Origin: Bugula neritina
Taxonomy: Eukaryota > Bryozoa > Gymnolaemata > Cheilostomatida > Bugulidae
DNA length: 64,000 nt
Reading direction: 5' to 3'
NCBI GenBank assembly: GCA_964035545.1
Contig: OZ037765.1
Location: 11,526,698 to 11,590,697, forward strand
Every line of letters begins with the position of its first letter. Positions within the stretch are counted from its first letter, which is position 1. A model generated the notes under the pieces. The model saw only the letters and a list, made by a program, of their open reading frames with translations, was not told the DNA's origin and did no database searches. Position numbers and translations under genes: made by a program. Positions 23,116 through 37,200 of the stretch are shown here, piece by piece.

Positions 23116-26100
23116 CAGTAATGTTGTACTCTACCAGTCAGTTACTCAACTCACCAAACTCACCTATAAACATTCATAACATACTCTAGCACTTTCATCT
23201 CTTGCCATAACATAATATATGAGGGCATACGGAAATCTTTTTCTCAGCCTTTTTTCTTGTGTATTACACAACACTGACAATTCCATTGAGTATAACTCAT
23301 ACAGCAAATATTGCTATGCATGAAAAACTATCAACTAGCTAATGCTGGAGCACAATTGAAGCAAAAATTGTGTTATTAGCATCTCTTGGGAATAAGATAA
23401 TAGCATGTGGGTAATACTTATAAGAAAGACATTGAATCTTGACAAACAAAACCAAACTTTACTGAGTATGACAACTGCATACTTGTGAACGTGGCTAGCA
23501 AACTAAGCCAAATGTAACACACTAGAGCGCAGCAAGGTGCCTTTGCTCTATAAAGAAAGCAGTTGGCAGTAGTCTCTAATGACCTTTAAATAATACCAAG
23601 GCCCACTTGCTGCAGTCTTTAGTACACTCAATAAAACAAGCTTATAATAATATAAAAACATGCATAAAACTTTAAAACTAATGAATGAAAATTTGACCTT
23701 ATAATATTATGTTAATTTATCCTTTAAATTAGAAACTTTTCAATTTTTAAAAAGTTAACTTGTGTATTCACCAAATAGGTTTGAAAAACAAAGTTAGGCA
23801 ATTTTTTCTGAGAAAATCAATTGCTTTTAGGTGTCTTTTGTCTAACTAAAAGTATAAACAGCTTCTATTTTAAATATACAGCAAGTAGGCTACTAGGTCT
23901 GAAATAGTCGATGGTACAATGCAAAAACAGTATGTTGTTAGAATACCTACTGTTTCAGACTTATTTTACTACTTGTGTCAAAAAGTGTAGATTTGCAGCT
24001 TCATTCAACACTTATTGTATGTTACTATAATGGCACAACTTACCGCTGGATTGCACTGCGACTTCATTTAACTACACCTAGTCACAGCAGGTAACACTGT
24101 ATGATTAGTAGGCCTATAATGTGTGTAAAAATATCGCACTGTTTGTTGGCTGTTTTAAATTACTATAAACCAGTGTTGAAGAGGCAATAAAAATCAATGT
24201 TTTGTTGAAGCCTCTGTGCTGTTTCACAACATATGATGATTGGCAGCTGGTAATGATAATGTTATGTCAAAGCAATGCTGTGCTTTGAATTAATATTCAT
24301 TTCATTAATTGAAGTACTAAAAAGTGCTATGAAGGTAATAAGACCATAGCCATTGCAGATGAAATATATCAAATATTTTTGATAACTTACTAAAAAATAA
24401 CTTACTACATGCAGTTATAAGATTGGTGACTAATTAACCTAATAGCTAATTTGTGACTTTGTTACTTCCAATCAATTTAGCTATTTATTTTATTTGATTA
24501 TATGCCTGTACACTATTAATCTAATAAGTTGTATTTTATGTAAAGACATTTATTGCTATTGCTTAGCTCATAAAAACATACAATTGATTACAGTTTTCAA
24601 CTTTCATCATTCTAGTCTTTCAATTTTACTGGCAAACCAAGAAAAAACTATTTCACTTTCTCTGTTGCCATTATGATTGAATGATTCTATACGTTTAGCT
24701 TAAAATACTCAGACAATAATAAGTAAACCAGTTTTAAATTGTGTTTTTCATATTTGATCCTTTTAAAAGAAAATAAAATACAATCAGATGCAATGCCTGG
24801 TTTTCCAACATTGCATGTACAGGTTATAAACCTATAGACCAGTGTATTAAGTGGCAGTTTGACTTTGATTTACTGATCAGTGATCTGCGCCTTATATGCT
24901 GGTAGACTCTGTTCTATTTTATTCTAATGTCTGTAAGTTACAATGGTTTCCTGAGTATAATTACATCCTCTGCTGACATATTTTTCCAGCTTACGAGCTG
25001 TAGACCGTATCGAGTATTCAACAAACAAGTAAATTTATTAGAGCATAAAACATTTATGAAAATTTTCAGGCTGAAGCATAAACTTGTATGAAGGAAATAT
25101 TGATTATGAGAAATAGGCAGTATGTAGTGTCAACCTCGCTTACTTTGTAAATTGGCTTTTATATTGTTTATATACCTTTGAAGTTGCATATTTCAGCAGT
25201 AAATGTGACACTCAATTAACACTGACTGAGATCTCTAGCATTGAGCAGATAGGCCAAGTCTAAAGTAAAACATAAAATTTCTAAAGTGAAGTATTAAATC
25301 ATTTGAAAAGTTCTATATTATGCTGCATTTTATTTTACCTGAATATTATATAGTATAGCTTTACATATACCAAATTTTAATCCCCGTGTAATATCCTGTA
25401 TCATTATTTGTATATCTTTATGTTTTTAATAAGAAGAAGCTTATTTTTAAAATGCTAAAAAGTTATTGAAGTTGAAGCAAAAACAAAAAAAAAATATTTT
25501 ACTATAGGTTTTATAGTTATCTTTTCTTAAGGTTGGGCTACATATACGTGTAGGTACTACAACATTATAAGTATTATAATACATGCAGTAGAATAAAGAT
25601 AAATTGTTATATGTGTATAATTGTATATATGTAATATGTTATTACTTGCCTTTAGTCCAGCTACCACCCTGTAAGCAATTGTTAGATGTAATGTCAGTTT
25701 GAACTTCAATGGATCGCACTTACCAGGAGAACAGAGTTCAGTGACCATTAAGTGTAGCTCTTATGTCGTTATGGTTACACCAGTTCAGAACAAATAAGTT
25801 TTATATGTTAAGAAAGCCTTGGGATCCACAATAATGCATTTTACTGCAGATCTTGAATAGTTGTATATAATGTCATGGAACCTAGCGCACTTTATTATAT
25901 TATTATATTATTAGCCAATTATTGTGATCATCCAATCATCAAACTACTATTTCTTCAGCAGACAATACATGCGAAGGGTTCTATAAAGAGACTGTCAACT
26001 TCAGTAGGCGGCATGCATATTAAATTATAAAAGCTTTCATGTTTGATTGAGATATTTTTTATCAAAACCGGTAAAATAAGTTTTAAAGGTACTAAGATTT

Positions 26101-28225
26101 CTTCACTAACATTTCAACCATTACTATGTCCATCTTAATTTAAAGTGAAAGCTGGTAATTATAGCTGTTATATACTACTATGTCTGTTATATATCACATA
26201 TAGCTGATAAAATACAATTATGACAGAATGAAAAGAGTAGAATGTGTCATATAATTACTTAAATAAACGCCTAATATTGCCATTATTGCAGTGCGTATAT
26301 TAAATTTTTAAAAAAGATTTATGTTAAATAGAAATAATTTCTTGCTTGTTTTTAGATTCTACACGGCATGCATCTAGAACTAAGGTGAAAATAATGCTTC
26401 ATTACCAGCTGGTTCCAACTTGACTATAAATAACAGTGTACCTGAATGTAGCTTAGTAAATCCTACCCTATATAGATGTTGAAGTTTAACTTTCATTGTT
26501 TTCCTCAGCATAAGTTGCTTGGGATTATCTTTATTTTAAGGTAAAAAAAAAAAATATTTTTAATAATAAAGTTTGGGGCATATAGGTTATAAAACTAGAA
26601 ATTCTAACTTGTAAACATATTATATAATCCTAAACACTTAATAAGTAAGTTTTGTAAAAAATATTATCATATTCAAAATTTATTTCAAGATAGATTGCTT
26701 TAATAGAAGCAATAAGACCATTTTAATATTTTATTATATTTTAGATAATTGCATAAAGCTTACTTTAGCATCATAAAACTGAAATCCTATTATTATTTAA
26801 ACATGATGCCATTTTGCCTAAGCAAGAAGACAACTCTCAAGAACAGTTGTAACCTTTTTATTAGAAAATTCTCATTCAGTGTTGATCAATGAAGATGTTT
26901 TGAAAATCCAACACTAGTGAGTAGTTTCAAAATGAATTGCACAATTTTAATTTTAGCATTTTTGTAGATTGTGAGAAATTTCAACAGTTTTACAAAATGT
27001 TTCTTGTCTCCTCAAAAAGAAGAGTCTAACTTGAGGGTACAAGAAAAATTTTAGACTCAGTATCAAACTTTATGTCAAATAACTCTAAGGCTAACTTTTA
27101 TTCATTTTTATTAATTTTTTTATAAAAATAGAACACTGCTCCAAATGTAAACAAGTTTTCAGCTTACAGAGCTGCCATATTTCTAGGAATGTGAAATATC
27201 TATGCCTGTCATCTAGAACTATTTACTCTATTCATTGCTAGGAATAACAACTCTTGTACTTGAAATAAATTGATCTTTTCCATATGCATTCATGGTCAGA
27301 TCTCATTATTTTCTTCAAAGAAAAAACAAATAAACTTATATTTTATAAAAGTTTAATAAGAAAAATAAAAATATATTATGTACTATGTTGAGCACTTTAA
27401 CAGCACTTGAAATAACATAAAATGTTGATCAACGCAATTGATAGTTTTTATAGTCAACAGATCTGACTTAACATACAGTGTCTAAAAACTTAAATAGTAA
27501 ATAATTCAAAGCAATTTCCTTTTCACTATAATTAGCTTGGTTAATCGCATAAAATGTAATTTATAAAACTGAATCAACTTTACATACAATATTTCGCTGT
27601 CACAGGTCATCAAACGCTATAGCTATTCTTTCGATAGTACTAGTAATAGTAGTAGTGCTTGTAGCTGTAATAGTAATAGTAATAGTAATAGCAGTTATAG
27701 TAATAGTAATTGTAATAATAATAGTAATAGTAATAGTAATATAGCCGCAGAGCTACTACATATTTGTTTGTTTTGTAATATTGAGTCAAAGTAAAAGAAA
27801 GAAATGTATGCAGCTGAAAAAGAGGAATACTAATGACAAGGCTCTATGGGCAACAGCACCAAGGCTAGTCGAGGTACACAAGCACATATTAATATTATAT
27901 TACCTTTTAAGCTGGTATGTAAATGACACTAACATAACAAAGGTGTATAATGCTACATGAAACAAAGTGCTCACATTCTATACTAAGAATTGCAGTAAGC
28001 TGCTTAGGTTCCAAATGCCACAGTCAAAGAATGTTATACATTAGTTATACCTGGTTGAATAAAATGACAGTTTATCTTGATTATGTATCCATTGAACCAT
28101 GGCAAAGCTCGTGGTCATCTAAATAGTATAATAGTAAACACACTTATTTTCTTAGATCACTCTGTCTATCGGATATATCAGTCTACTTTGAATGAGTTGA
28201 TAAGAATACCGAATACTAAATCAGG
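23116..28225. other. 5.1-kb AT-rich intergenic region between divergent genes
   Basis: Upstream region shared by the TMEM200-like gene (-) and the choline transporter (+). No exon recognised on either strand. It contains short A/T homopolymers and a TAG/TAA trinucleotide array near 27640-27740. Promoters are presumably here but no distinct core element was identified. Confidence 0.6.
27640..27740. repeat. (TAG/TAA)n trinucleotide array
   Basis: Interrupted TAGTAA / TAGTAG repeats. The same motif class appears in degenerate form near 5270-5330 and 46880-47070. Confidence 0.85.
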
Positions 28226-31200
28226 ATGTCTTTGAATATTTGGGGACTGGTTTCTGTTATAATATTCTATCTCATCATCTTAATTCTGGGCATCATTGCT
28301 GGAAGGAGAGCTAAACATTCTGAAAGCAATGCTAACAGCGAAGAAGTCATGCTTGCTGGTAGAAACATTGGAAAGGTATAAAATATACTACTAACCATTG
28401 GCACAAAATATTTTATTTATCTCATGCAGCATATATTCCTATTCAGAATAGGATACAAGTTTTTATTGATATGTCAGAAAAAATTTTCTCTCAAGATTAA
28501 AGATGATTAAGTTGTTTTTTCTCCAAATTCTGATCAGTCAGCAAACCCAAGATATATATTTGACCAACATGATAAATTATATATTGCATTTAGTCATCAG
28601 TTAATCACTGTTTTACTCAACAAACCTTGAAAAGTTTATACTGCCTATGAGAGAGTGTGATATGCATCATACCATAAATCTGAACAATCTGAAACTCTTC
28701 ACCATGAGATACAGTAGAAAAAAAATGTGATTCATAGATTGCTATATTTATCATAAAAAAGCAAAATAATTATAAACCGTGGTATCGGAATGTTGACTAG
28801 TTGAGTTTTACAACAGAACAAATTTGAAATATTGACTTAAACTTATGTTGATTCTAGCACTAAGGATATAAAAGAATCTTTTTCAAAGTTTTTAAGTTAT
28901 ATTGTGGTAAAATTGTGTATAGTATAACTGATGCTTGTATTCCCTTACTATTATTAACTTCATTCCCATGGAATGCGTGTTTTCCTAGATATATATAATT
29001 TACATAGCCATAGTACTGTAACAGCTAAGTGTTATGTTGGCAATGATGGGATTGGCTATTATTCCCAGCTACTTATTATTACTGCCATGACTGAATTAGC
29101 TATTGTTTCTGGCGGCTCCCAGGAACACTTACATAATCAAGATGACCGGGATTTCCCTGCGAAGTTCGCTCGATTCGAGCGAAACCTTTGTTATGGCCCT
29201 GCGAATCCCCTGCGATTCGAGCGAATTTCCTCGAATTCGCATGGAACATTCTAGTTGGACTGTTTCCCAACATATAAAAGGAGGCCCTCATCTCAGTAGA
29301 TTCAGTCTACAGCCAGCAGCACAACAGGACACATCTCGGAGCTACCAAGCCAGGACACTTATATATTTAATTAATTATCTTATACCTTGATTAACAGTTA
29401 CTAGTAAGTTTTCCACACGATGTAAGGAGTTGTCCTCCCTAACTTTCTATTTTTGGATTTATGTATTGTGGAGTGAAATAAAGGGATAGTGAGTATCAAA
29501 TTTCTTATTTATTTGTGCATAAATACCCCCCTACAAAGAGTCACTGTGTTCTAAGTACTCTCACAAAGAGTCACTGTGTTCTATCAGCTAACAACCCACA
29601 CCAATAATTGCATGCAGCGAATTATAACATTCCACGCATAAAATTATTACACTGGTGGCAGCGGTGGGATCATCGTCTGGTACAGACTAAGCTGATGCTC
29701 CCCTACGAGGAGAGACAACAATGGATCCATTGAGGCCAGCTCCAGAGCTCGGGCCTGATGATGAACCAGCAGGGGGACGCTTCACCATAGAGACATTGAT
29801 TCGGACCCTCTGGGAAGACAGGGCAGCTGCACAGGCTCCACCTGGTGACAGGTTTCGCCTTAAAGCGCCAGTTTTCGGCGGTGAGGGAAATGTAGAGCAA
29901 TTTCTACAAGAATTCCACGAGGTGGCCGTGGCCTCCCAGTGGCCGGCCCAGGTGGAATTACTGCAACTACGGTCCTGCTTGACAGGTCGAGCCAAACCCT
30001 ATGCGGTGGGCCCGAGTAGGGATCATATCATCGAGGCTCTACGCGGCCGCTTCGGACTTACCAACCGGGACGCGAGAGCCCGCCTGCAAGGACTCCGACG
30101 AGATCCTAGGGTCTCACTACAGGATCACGCCAACAAAGTGGAGCAGCTAGTCCAGGTAGCCTACGGTAACATAGACCTGGAGTCACGCCAGGCCATCACA
30201 TTTGATATCTTCCTGCAATCGCTCAATGACCTGAGCCTGCAACGGTATCTCTTGGCAGCCGGGGTCGACACCATTGAGGCTGCTCTGACCAGAGGAAAGG
30301 CGTACTACCAGATCGGCAGGAGTCAGGACTGTGACAGCAGTGCCCGACAAGTCGAGTCAGACTGGGGAGAGGCTGCCGAAGACATTCGGCCGATGCCTCA
30401 AGTAGCGGCCGCCGCCACTACACCACCAACCCCACCCGAAAACTCCATGGTATTGGAAGTGGTGGACAACTTGCAAGGAGAGATTGCAACACTGCGACGG
30501 GCCCAAAATATTGACAGACCGGATCGGTCATACGGTAGTCAGCCCAACAAGGACGCTCAGTTAGAGCCTAGGGTAGCAGCTACTGCAACTACCCCATCAA
30601 TCTCAGCCGAAGTCTCCATGGTACTGGAGGTGGTGCGAGATCTACAGGCCGAAGTTAAGGCCCTGAGACGGGCCCAAACTACTAGCCGGCCAAATCAGCC
30701 ACGTAGTAGTCGCCCCGAAGGGTCTTCTCTCGCGTGTTGGAAGTGTGGGACAACAGGTCATGTGCAACGAGACTGTCCCCAAGGACGCAGCGGTCCGTTA
30801 AACACCCGAGGCCTGCGGTAATCCCCACCACCCGCAGGCCGAGTCTCCAGACTCACCCGAGGAGGGTTTACTCTGCACCCAGGGAGGCGCAGACGAAACC
30901 CCCCTCATCCGAATGGCAAGCTCCCCGGAGAACTTGGAGGCCGAAAGGCCTGCCCGAACCTCCAGCTTGGCCACTCAACAACCGGTTCGCGGGGTTACCC
31001 GAGGAGGTTGTGGAGGAGGATACTGATCCCGACCGGGATTTCCCTGCGAAGTTCGCTCGATTCGAGCGAAACCTTTGTTATGGCCCTGCGAATCCCCTGC
31101 GATTCGAGCGATTCGAGCGAATTCCCTCGAATTCGCATGGAACATTCTAGTTGGACTGTTTCCCAACATATAAAAGGAGGCCCTCATCTCAGTAGATTCA

Positions 31201-34200
31201 GTCTACAGCCAGCAGCACAACAGGACACATCTCGGAGCTACCAAGCCAGGACACTTATATATTTAATTAATTGTCTTATACCTTGATTAACAGTTACTAG
31301 TAAGTTTTCCACACGATGTAAGGAGTTGTCCTCCCTAACTTTCTATTTTTGGATTTATGTATTGTGGAGTGAAATAAAGGGATAGTGAGTATCAAATTTC
31401 TTATTTATTTGTGCATAAATACCCCCCTACAAAGAGTCACTGTGTTCTAAGTACTCTCACAAAGAGTCACTGTGTTCTATCAGCTAACAACCCACACCAA
31501 TAATTGCATGCAGCGAATTATAACATTCCACGCATAAAATTATTACAATATACAATGCAAGTGGGTGCAAATGGTTTGACAAATCAAGTGATTATAAACA
31601 AATTTGTTGTACAATAATAATGATTACATTTATAAACAATATTGTAGCACTGGCAGTTGTATGATAAATAAACTGTTATGGAATGTTCGAATAAAACTAG
31701 TGATCACTGAAGTTAGAAGCATTTAAATGAGTTAATTGCGTGAAAACAGACACATAAAAACAAAAAGCTAGAACTCTAAAATGCTTGTCCTGTGCACTAC
31801 ATAAAGTAAAAAAAGCTTCATTTTCCCTACAAAATTTTCTAAACTATTTTTCTCTCCTATACACATATATTATTAGTTTAATCGTTCGCTAACTAACTTT
31901 TAGTTTCCTTTCCGTCACAAAATCGTATATATTACATATAATAGACAGTATTCACAAATGCAAGCTAATGCATCATATGATATAAGGCTCAAGCCAGTTG
32001 CGAGTCTTACATAAGGAAAGCAACTATGGTTTGGGCGCTCAGTCACAAAAATACTGGAGCTGAGCAGAAAAGGAAAACCACTGAGTTTCCAAGCTTCACA
32101 TTATAAATTATGGACTTTTCATTCGGTGTTTAAAAACAGTTTCATCGAATGGAACCACAACCAAAGTTCATCCATACGAGCAGTGAATATCTATGTACAG
32201 CAGCTGTTTTGGGACTTTTTCCCTCGTCAGCATAGATTGCCCATCATTGTAATGTATGCAAACAGGTGTTTCCACCAAAGTCCAAAGGATATTCAAAAGT
32301 CTACAATTTAGTTATATGGTAAATTTTATGGCATTCTTAAAATTAATTTTAAGATCCTTTATAAAAAACGATCAAACTTGAAAAACTCCTATTAACTATA
32401 ATTCGTCATTGGATGCTCAGTCTTAGCCAATATAAAAAAACTCTAATTTTTGTTAGCTTGCTTATTTCCTGATGGAAAGAAATTAACTTTGGTGAATTTC
32501 ATCTATAGATCTTTTATCAAAGAGGAAAGTTTGTTGAAGCATGTGCCATCAATCACAGACTTAATGGACCTTGCATATTATCAATTTAGTTCCTTTTACA
32601 AGCAGTATACCTTAATTTCAATTTTAATGAATATAATTTATGCTAGGTAAAAAATGGTGTTCTCTTATGTGTAAATAATTTAAGATTTTAAACCTATTTA
32701 TATAAATTATAAATAATGCTTAATTTTTTAAACTCATCAAGTTATAAGAGCTAAAACTGTTGTGGTCGTTTTACAGTAAGGATCCAAAGCACTAAAGAGT
32801 GTTAGAGAGGGCTTGTAAATGTGTTAAAGTCAGCCTGCATCTTTAGCACAGTAGTAAGGTTATTCTGGTTGTGAATTTATGAACATGACCATAATAGGGG
32901 TTACTATGCTTTCAAAAACAGGTTATATTCCTACACTTTCCATATGCTTTTCAGTGTTTTCTCTATGTGATGGAGAGAATAACAAGTCTGCAGTGAGATG
33001 CAAACAATTTGGCACTAAGTCACATCGTTGTGTGAACTGAGCCCTTATGTGTTTCACTAAGGTCGGCCTGAGAATCTGTCTAACATATGTTAGTATGTTT
33101 AGTCAGTGAAAAGCAGCCAATTTAACAATAATTTTATTTGTCAAATTTATATTCTAAAGGGGAATACAATAAATAATATATATCTTTTTTAAAAAAGTTG
33201 CACTGGTACAAGAATCACATGCCATTATTATCATCTTTCATAATTTTATTATATATAAACAATAATATAATTGATAAAAAATCACAAAGACATATTATGA
33301 ATAGTTACAAATTTTAGCATACACTATAAAATAATCTGTTTACAGAAAACTTTATCATGCACACAGACACACCGACTCACCGACTCACCGACACACCGAC
33401 ACACCGACACACCGACACACCGACACACCGACACACCGACACACCGACACACCGACACACCGACACACCGACACACCGACACACCGACACATCGACACAC
33501 ACACAGACACAGACACACAACGTCAAAGCCCCAAAGCCATTGCAAAGCCAATGATAAAATCCAACTTAAATGATTTGTTAGACTAGTGATTGTTGGAGTG
33601 GTTTAAAAAGTAAATTGCTGTTTCCCTTTTCAAATTAGTAGTTTTTTGTGGGTAACATTCAAAAAAAGTATATCTTGGTTTAATTCGTTGACTCTCTAAC
33701 AGTGGCCAGATAGCATCAAAAACTGTAAAATCAATGGATGCAGAAAAAATTTGCTGTGACCTATTTCTATGATTGAAGCCATGTAGCTTCACAGCCATCT
33801 CAATGCACGGAATGAGAAAAAAGTCACAAGAAAGTATATTCTCTGGTCGAACAGCTCAGCTAATATAACTATGCTTCTCTATATTTGCAGTTTGTTGGTG
33901 TATTCACTATGACAGCCACGTGGGTTGGAGGTGGTTACATCAATGGAACCTCTGAAATGGTTTATTCTGCTAAAAGAGGAGATGGTTCTGGTTTAGTTTG
34001 GGTTCAAGCACCAGTTGGATTTGCTCTCAGCTTGGTTGTAGGTAAGCTTCCTATGAGTGAGTAAATAATCCATTTAGCAGACATGTGGTTCATGATACAC
34101 AATTATCACCTTACGAAACTAAGATCAAATTTATCTATTTATTTGCTATTATCATAGACTTGACTCTTTTTAAGATGAACTTGTAGAAGATGCTCAAACT

Positions 34201-37200
34201 AATGAGTTTAAATTTCAAACCATTGTAATTGTAGTCACTTGTGCTTTTTATGGTTTCTGTTTTTGGAATAATCTGGTTTTGGTTAAGGTTTTAAACAAGC
34301 CAAGTCAAGTAATTATTACTGGATGGCATTCTTGGCTCTTCCAGGATTAGAATTCATGACCTTGAAAACACTCTAACCACCAGACTGTGGCTGTGCTATC
34401 TATGTTTCTATGCACACTGTTCTCATATCAAATAGGCTACTACCAACAAGTCTTGACGTCAAGCAAATCCAACCAAAGCTTAAAACTCAATTGCTTGTTC
34501 AGTTAGTTCCTTTAAATAGAGAATTAATGTTTACTAATGATCACTACTTGCAACCACTTTGACTTGGCATAATTCTTATTTATAGAATAACTTGAAAAAC
34601 TACACATCAATGCAACCCTGCTAGGCATGTAATTATTTTTCCCATTACTCAAAGGTAAGCAGGAAAGTTCTAAAGTTTACATTTAACAACAGTAACTCAA
34701 TAATATATAGATAAGAGCCAAGTAATTAGTAATGTTACAAGAATGTGGCTTATAAATTTGACAAGTTACTCATTAATATGTATATTTTCTTTGAGTGGTT
34801 GTAAAAATAAGCCATGTGCTAGTTTTAATTGGTTTTGCTACATTAAAGACAAACCTACTAGAAATATCTTCTATGACATTGTTGAAGAATATCAATAATA
34901 TATTTGGCAGTTTTATCGAGGTAAGGGAAGTCATGAAGAAATTGAGAAAAGCCTGTGTTCTAGATTAGAAATGTAGCAAAAGAAGTGATGTTCTCACAAG
35001 AATTTTGACCCGCCACAAACCAAAATTTAATAATAAGATTTAAGAACTTATGATATCTCAGTTTCTCCACTACTACTCTTGAATGGTTTTAGCGTTGGCC
35101 AAGGTCCAAAAAATGACAAGCTTAGTATATTAGATACTCCAGCTGGGTAATGGTTAATGGTTTATGGTAATAATAATGGTAATGGCTCAGAACTCCAAAG
35201 CTAAAACTGCAACATAGTCTGGCAGTATCTAGAGAAGTAATCTTTCAAACACATTTTAGTTACACATGCTTTAATATAACAGCTTTATATAAATAATCAA
35301 CTCTTAAAACTATGTTGTTTGAATAGAAACTTATTTACAATGCTGTTTTTATCAAAATAAACTTCCTGTTACATAATTAGGTGAGACAAAAAGTATTAGC
35401 CACTAAAAACAACATAATCATATAATTATTATACAAGGCGAAACTCAAAGAATACAGCAGTGCATATTATATGATAATCATATTATATAATGATTGTCAT
35501 ATTATATTATTACATTATTATAAGGTTACCATACTATTGCAGGCCGTCATATTATATGATTATGTATAATATATTACTCATATTGTTACGCCTGACAATG
35601 TACTAAATACATTTTTATTGACAGGAGGGCTGTTTTATGCAAAGAAGATGAGGAGTGCTGGATATGTAACCATGATAGACCCACTCTCTCAGAAATTTGG
35701 AAGCATAATGGGTGGATTGTTGGTGCTGCCTGCACTATGTGGAGAAATCTTTTGGAGTGCATCTATTCTATCAGCTTTAGGTAAATACACACACAGCTTA
35801 AAATAATGAGTTTTAAACATGGTTTTTCCTGTTAATTCAGTTGTATTAAATAATTATAATAATCACAGTGATAAAATAAAGATAACAACAAAATGAATAA
35901 TAATAGTGAGAGTAAGTAACTTCCTAAATTGCGGTGCAGCCTTAAATTCTATCATACTTCAGGCTCATCTCTGGCTGTGATTGTTGGCATACAAACCTGG
36001 ATTTCTATAATAATATCAGCTGCAATAGCCCTGATGTATACAGTGATGGGAGGACTCTACTCTGTAGCCTACACTGATATTATACAGTTAGCTTTCATTT
36101 TTATTGGGCTGGTGAGTTGATTTTTAATTTGAAAATTTAGTTTTTTGCATATAATATTAAAACTGGAACAGAAGCTACACTCTCATACAAGTTTAGGTAA
36201 CTTTTCCTTTGTTGGGAACTTTTATTGCTTAATGTGATATGCTGTGTTCTGGGTGCTAAATGTTACATAGTAAATTTACCCCAAGAGATATTTCTATGCA
36301 AGCCCAATCAAGAGTTATATTATATTGTATTATCTTGTGTTATGTTATATTATACAATATTATATACTTATTTTAAAAAATATTAGTTGTAGCACGAAAA
36401 AACTTGCTGTTTATCTGCAGTGAGAGTTTAATAATATAGAAACCTGTTGTAGGTAGTAGCAACACCTTTCACGTTAACAAACAAGGCTGTGACTTCTATA
36501 ACTATGACAGCATCTGAAGAAGGGGGTGGCTGGTTGGGTTATGTTAACGGTGTAGGATGGGGCCTGTATATAGACTTCGCATTGCTTCTCATATTTGGTG
36601 GCATTCCTTGGCAGGTTTGAATATTTTTTCTTTTTTTTATTATATTGGAAAGTTTAAACCACTTGCAACTGTTTGAAACTTTGACCACTAAAATAGTGCA
36701 ACAACAACAACAGCAACAACAACAACAACAACAATGCTGTCTTATTTATTTAGGATAAGTTTAGATTTTAAAATAAACATCTTTACCCCAATCGTGAGAC
36801 AGGATTATGTAGTTGAAAAATACTTGGTTGATTTGTTATTTTGATTAATTTCTAATTTTCATTAATTATAATTAAGTAATTTCATTATTCTGAGGTATAA
36901 GAAATGCAAGTCAAAGCGGTAGCAGCTTTTTAAGTATTCCTATATTTTATTTAAGCTGTTTGTTAACAGACTAGGTAGTCCAAATCTCTGGGAGGGAACC
37001 TTGAAGCTTGGTGGTATTTGCATAATGTGTGCTCAAGCGTGTAAAAATACTTACTAAAAATAGTGCTATGCCAAAAATGCAAGTTTGCATATATATTACT
37101 TCTCTATAAAGATTAAGCATGTTAGCAGATGCTTATTACTAGCTCTGTTACAACCACAGAGTGTATAACAATCATAAAGCCTGTGTATGCAGTACAAATA

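Larger units (their letters stand above)
29144..31547 (+). mobile_element. Young Gag-only LTR retrotransposon in SLC5A7 intron 1
   Basis: Two direct LTRs (29144-29651 and 31031-31547) flank a 1379-bp interior. The interior has a primer-binding site matching the 3' end of a tRNA-Leu (29653-29669), one gag reading frame and a purine-rich tract (31001-31020) just before the 3' LTR. No protease, reverse transcriptase, RNase H or integrase is present, so it must be moved by enzymes from another element. LTRs differ by only two substitutions and one 9-bp repeat unit, so insertion is recent. No perfect target-site duplication was found; AAGAT/AATAT at the edges differ by one base. It is in the sense orientation of the host gene. 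Confidence 0.88.

Noticed and set aside
28973-29390. Two overlapping frames of 93 and 95 codons
   Set aside because: They read through the LTR; the same frames recur at the 3' LTR, so they are LTR shadows.
33324-33554. Frames of repeated Thr-His-Arg or Cys-Val-Gly peptides
   Set aside because: Translation of the 8-bp CACACCGA array on either strand.
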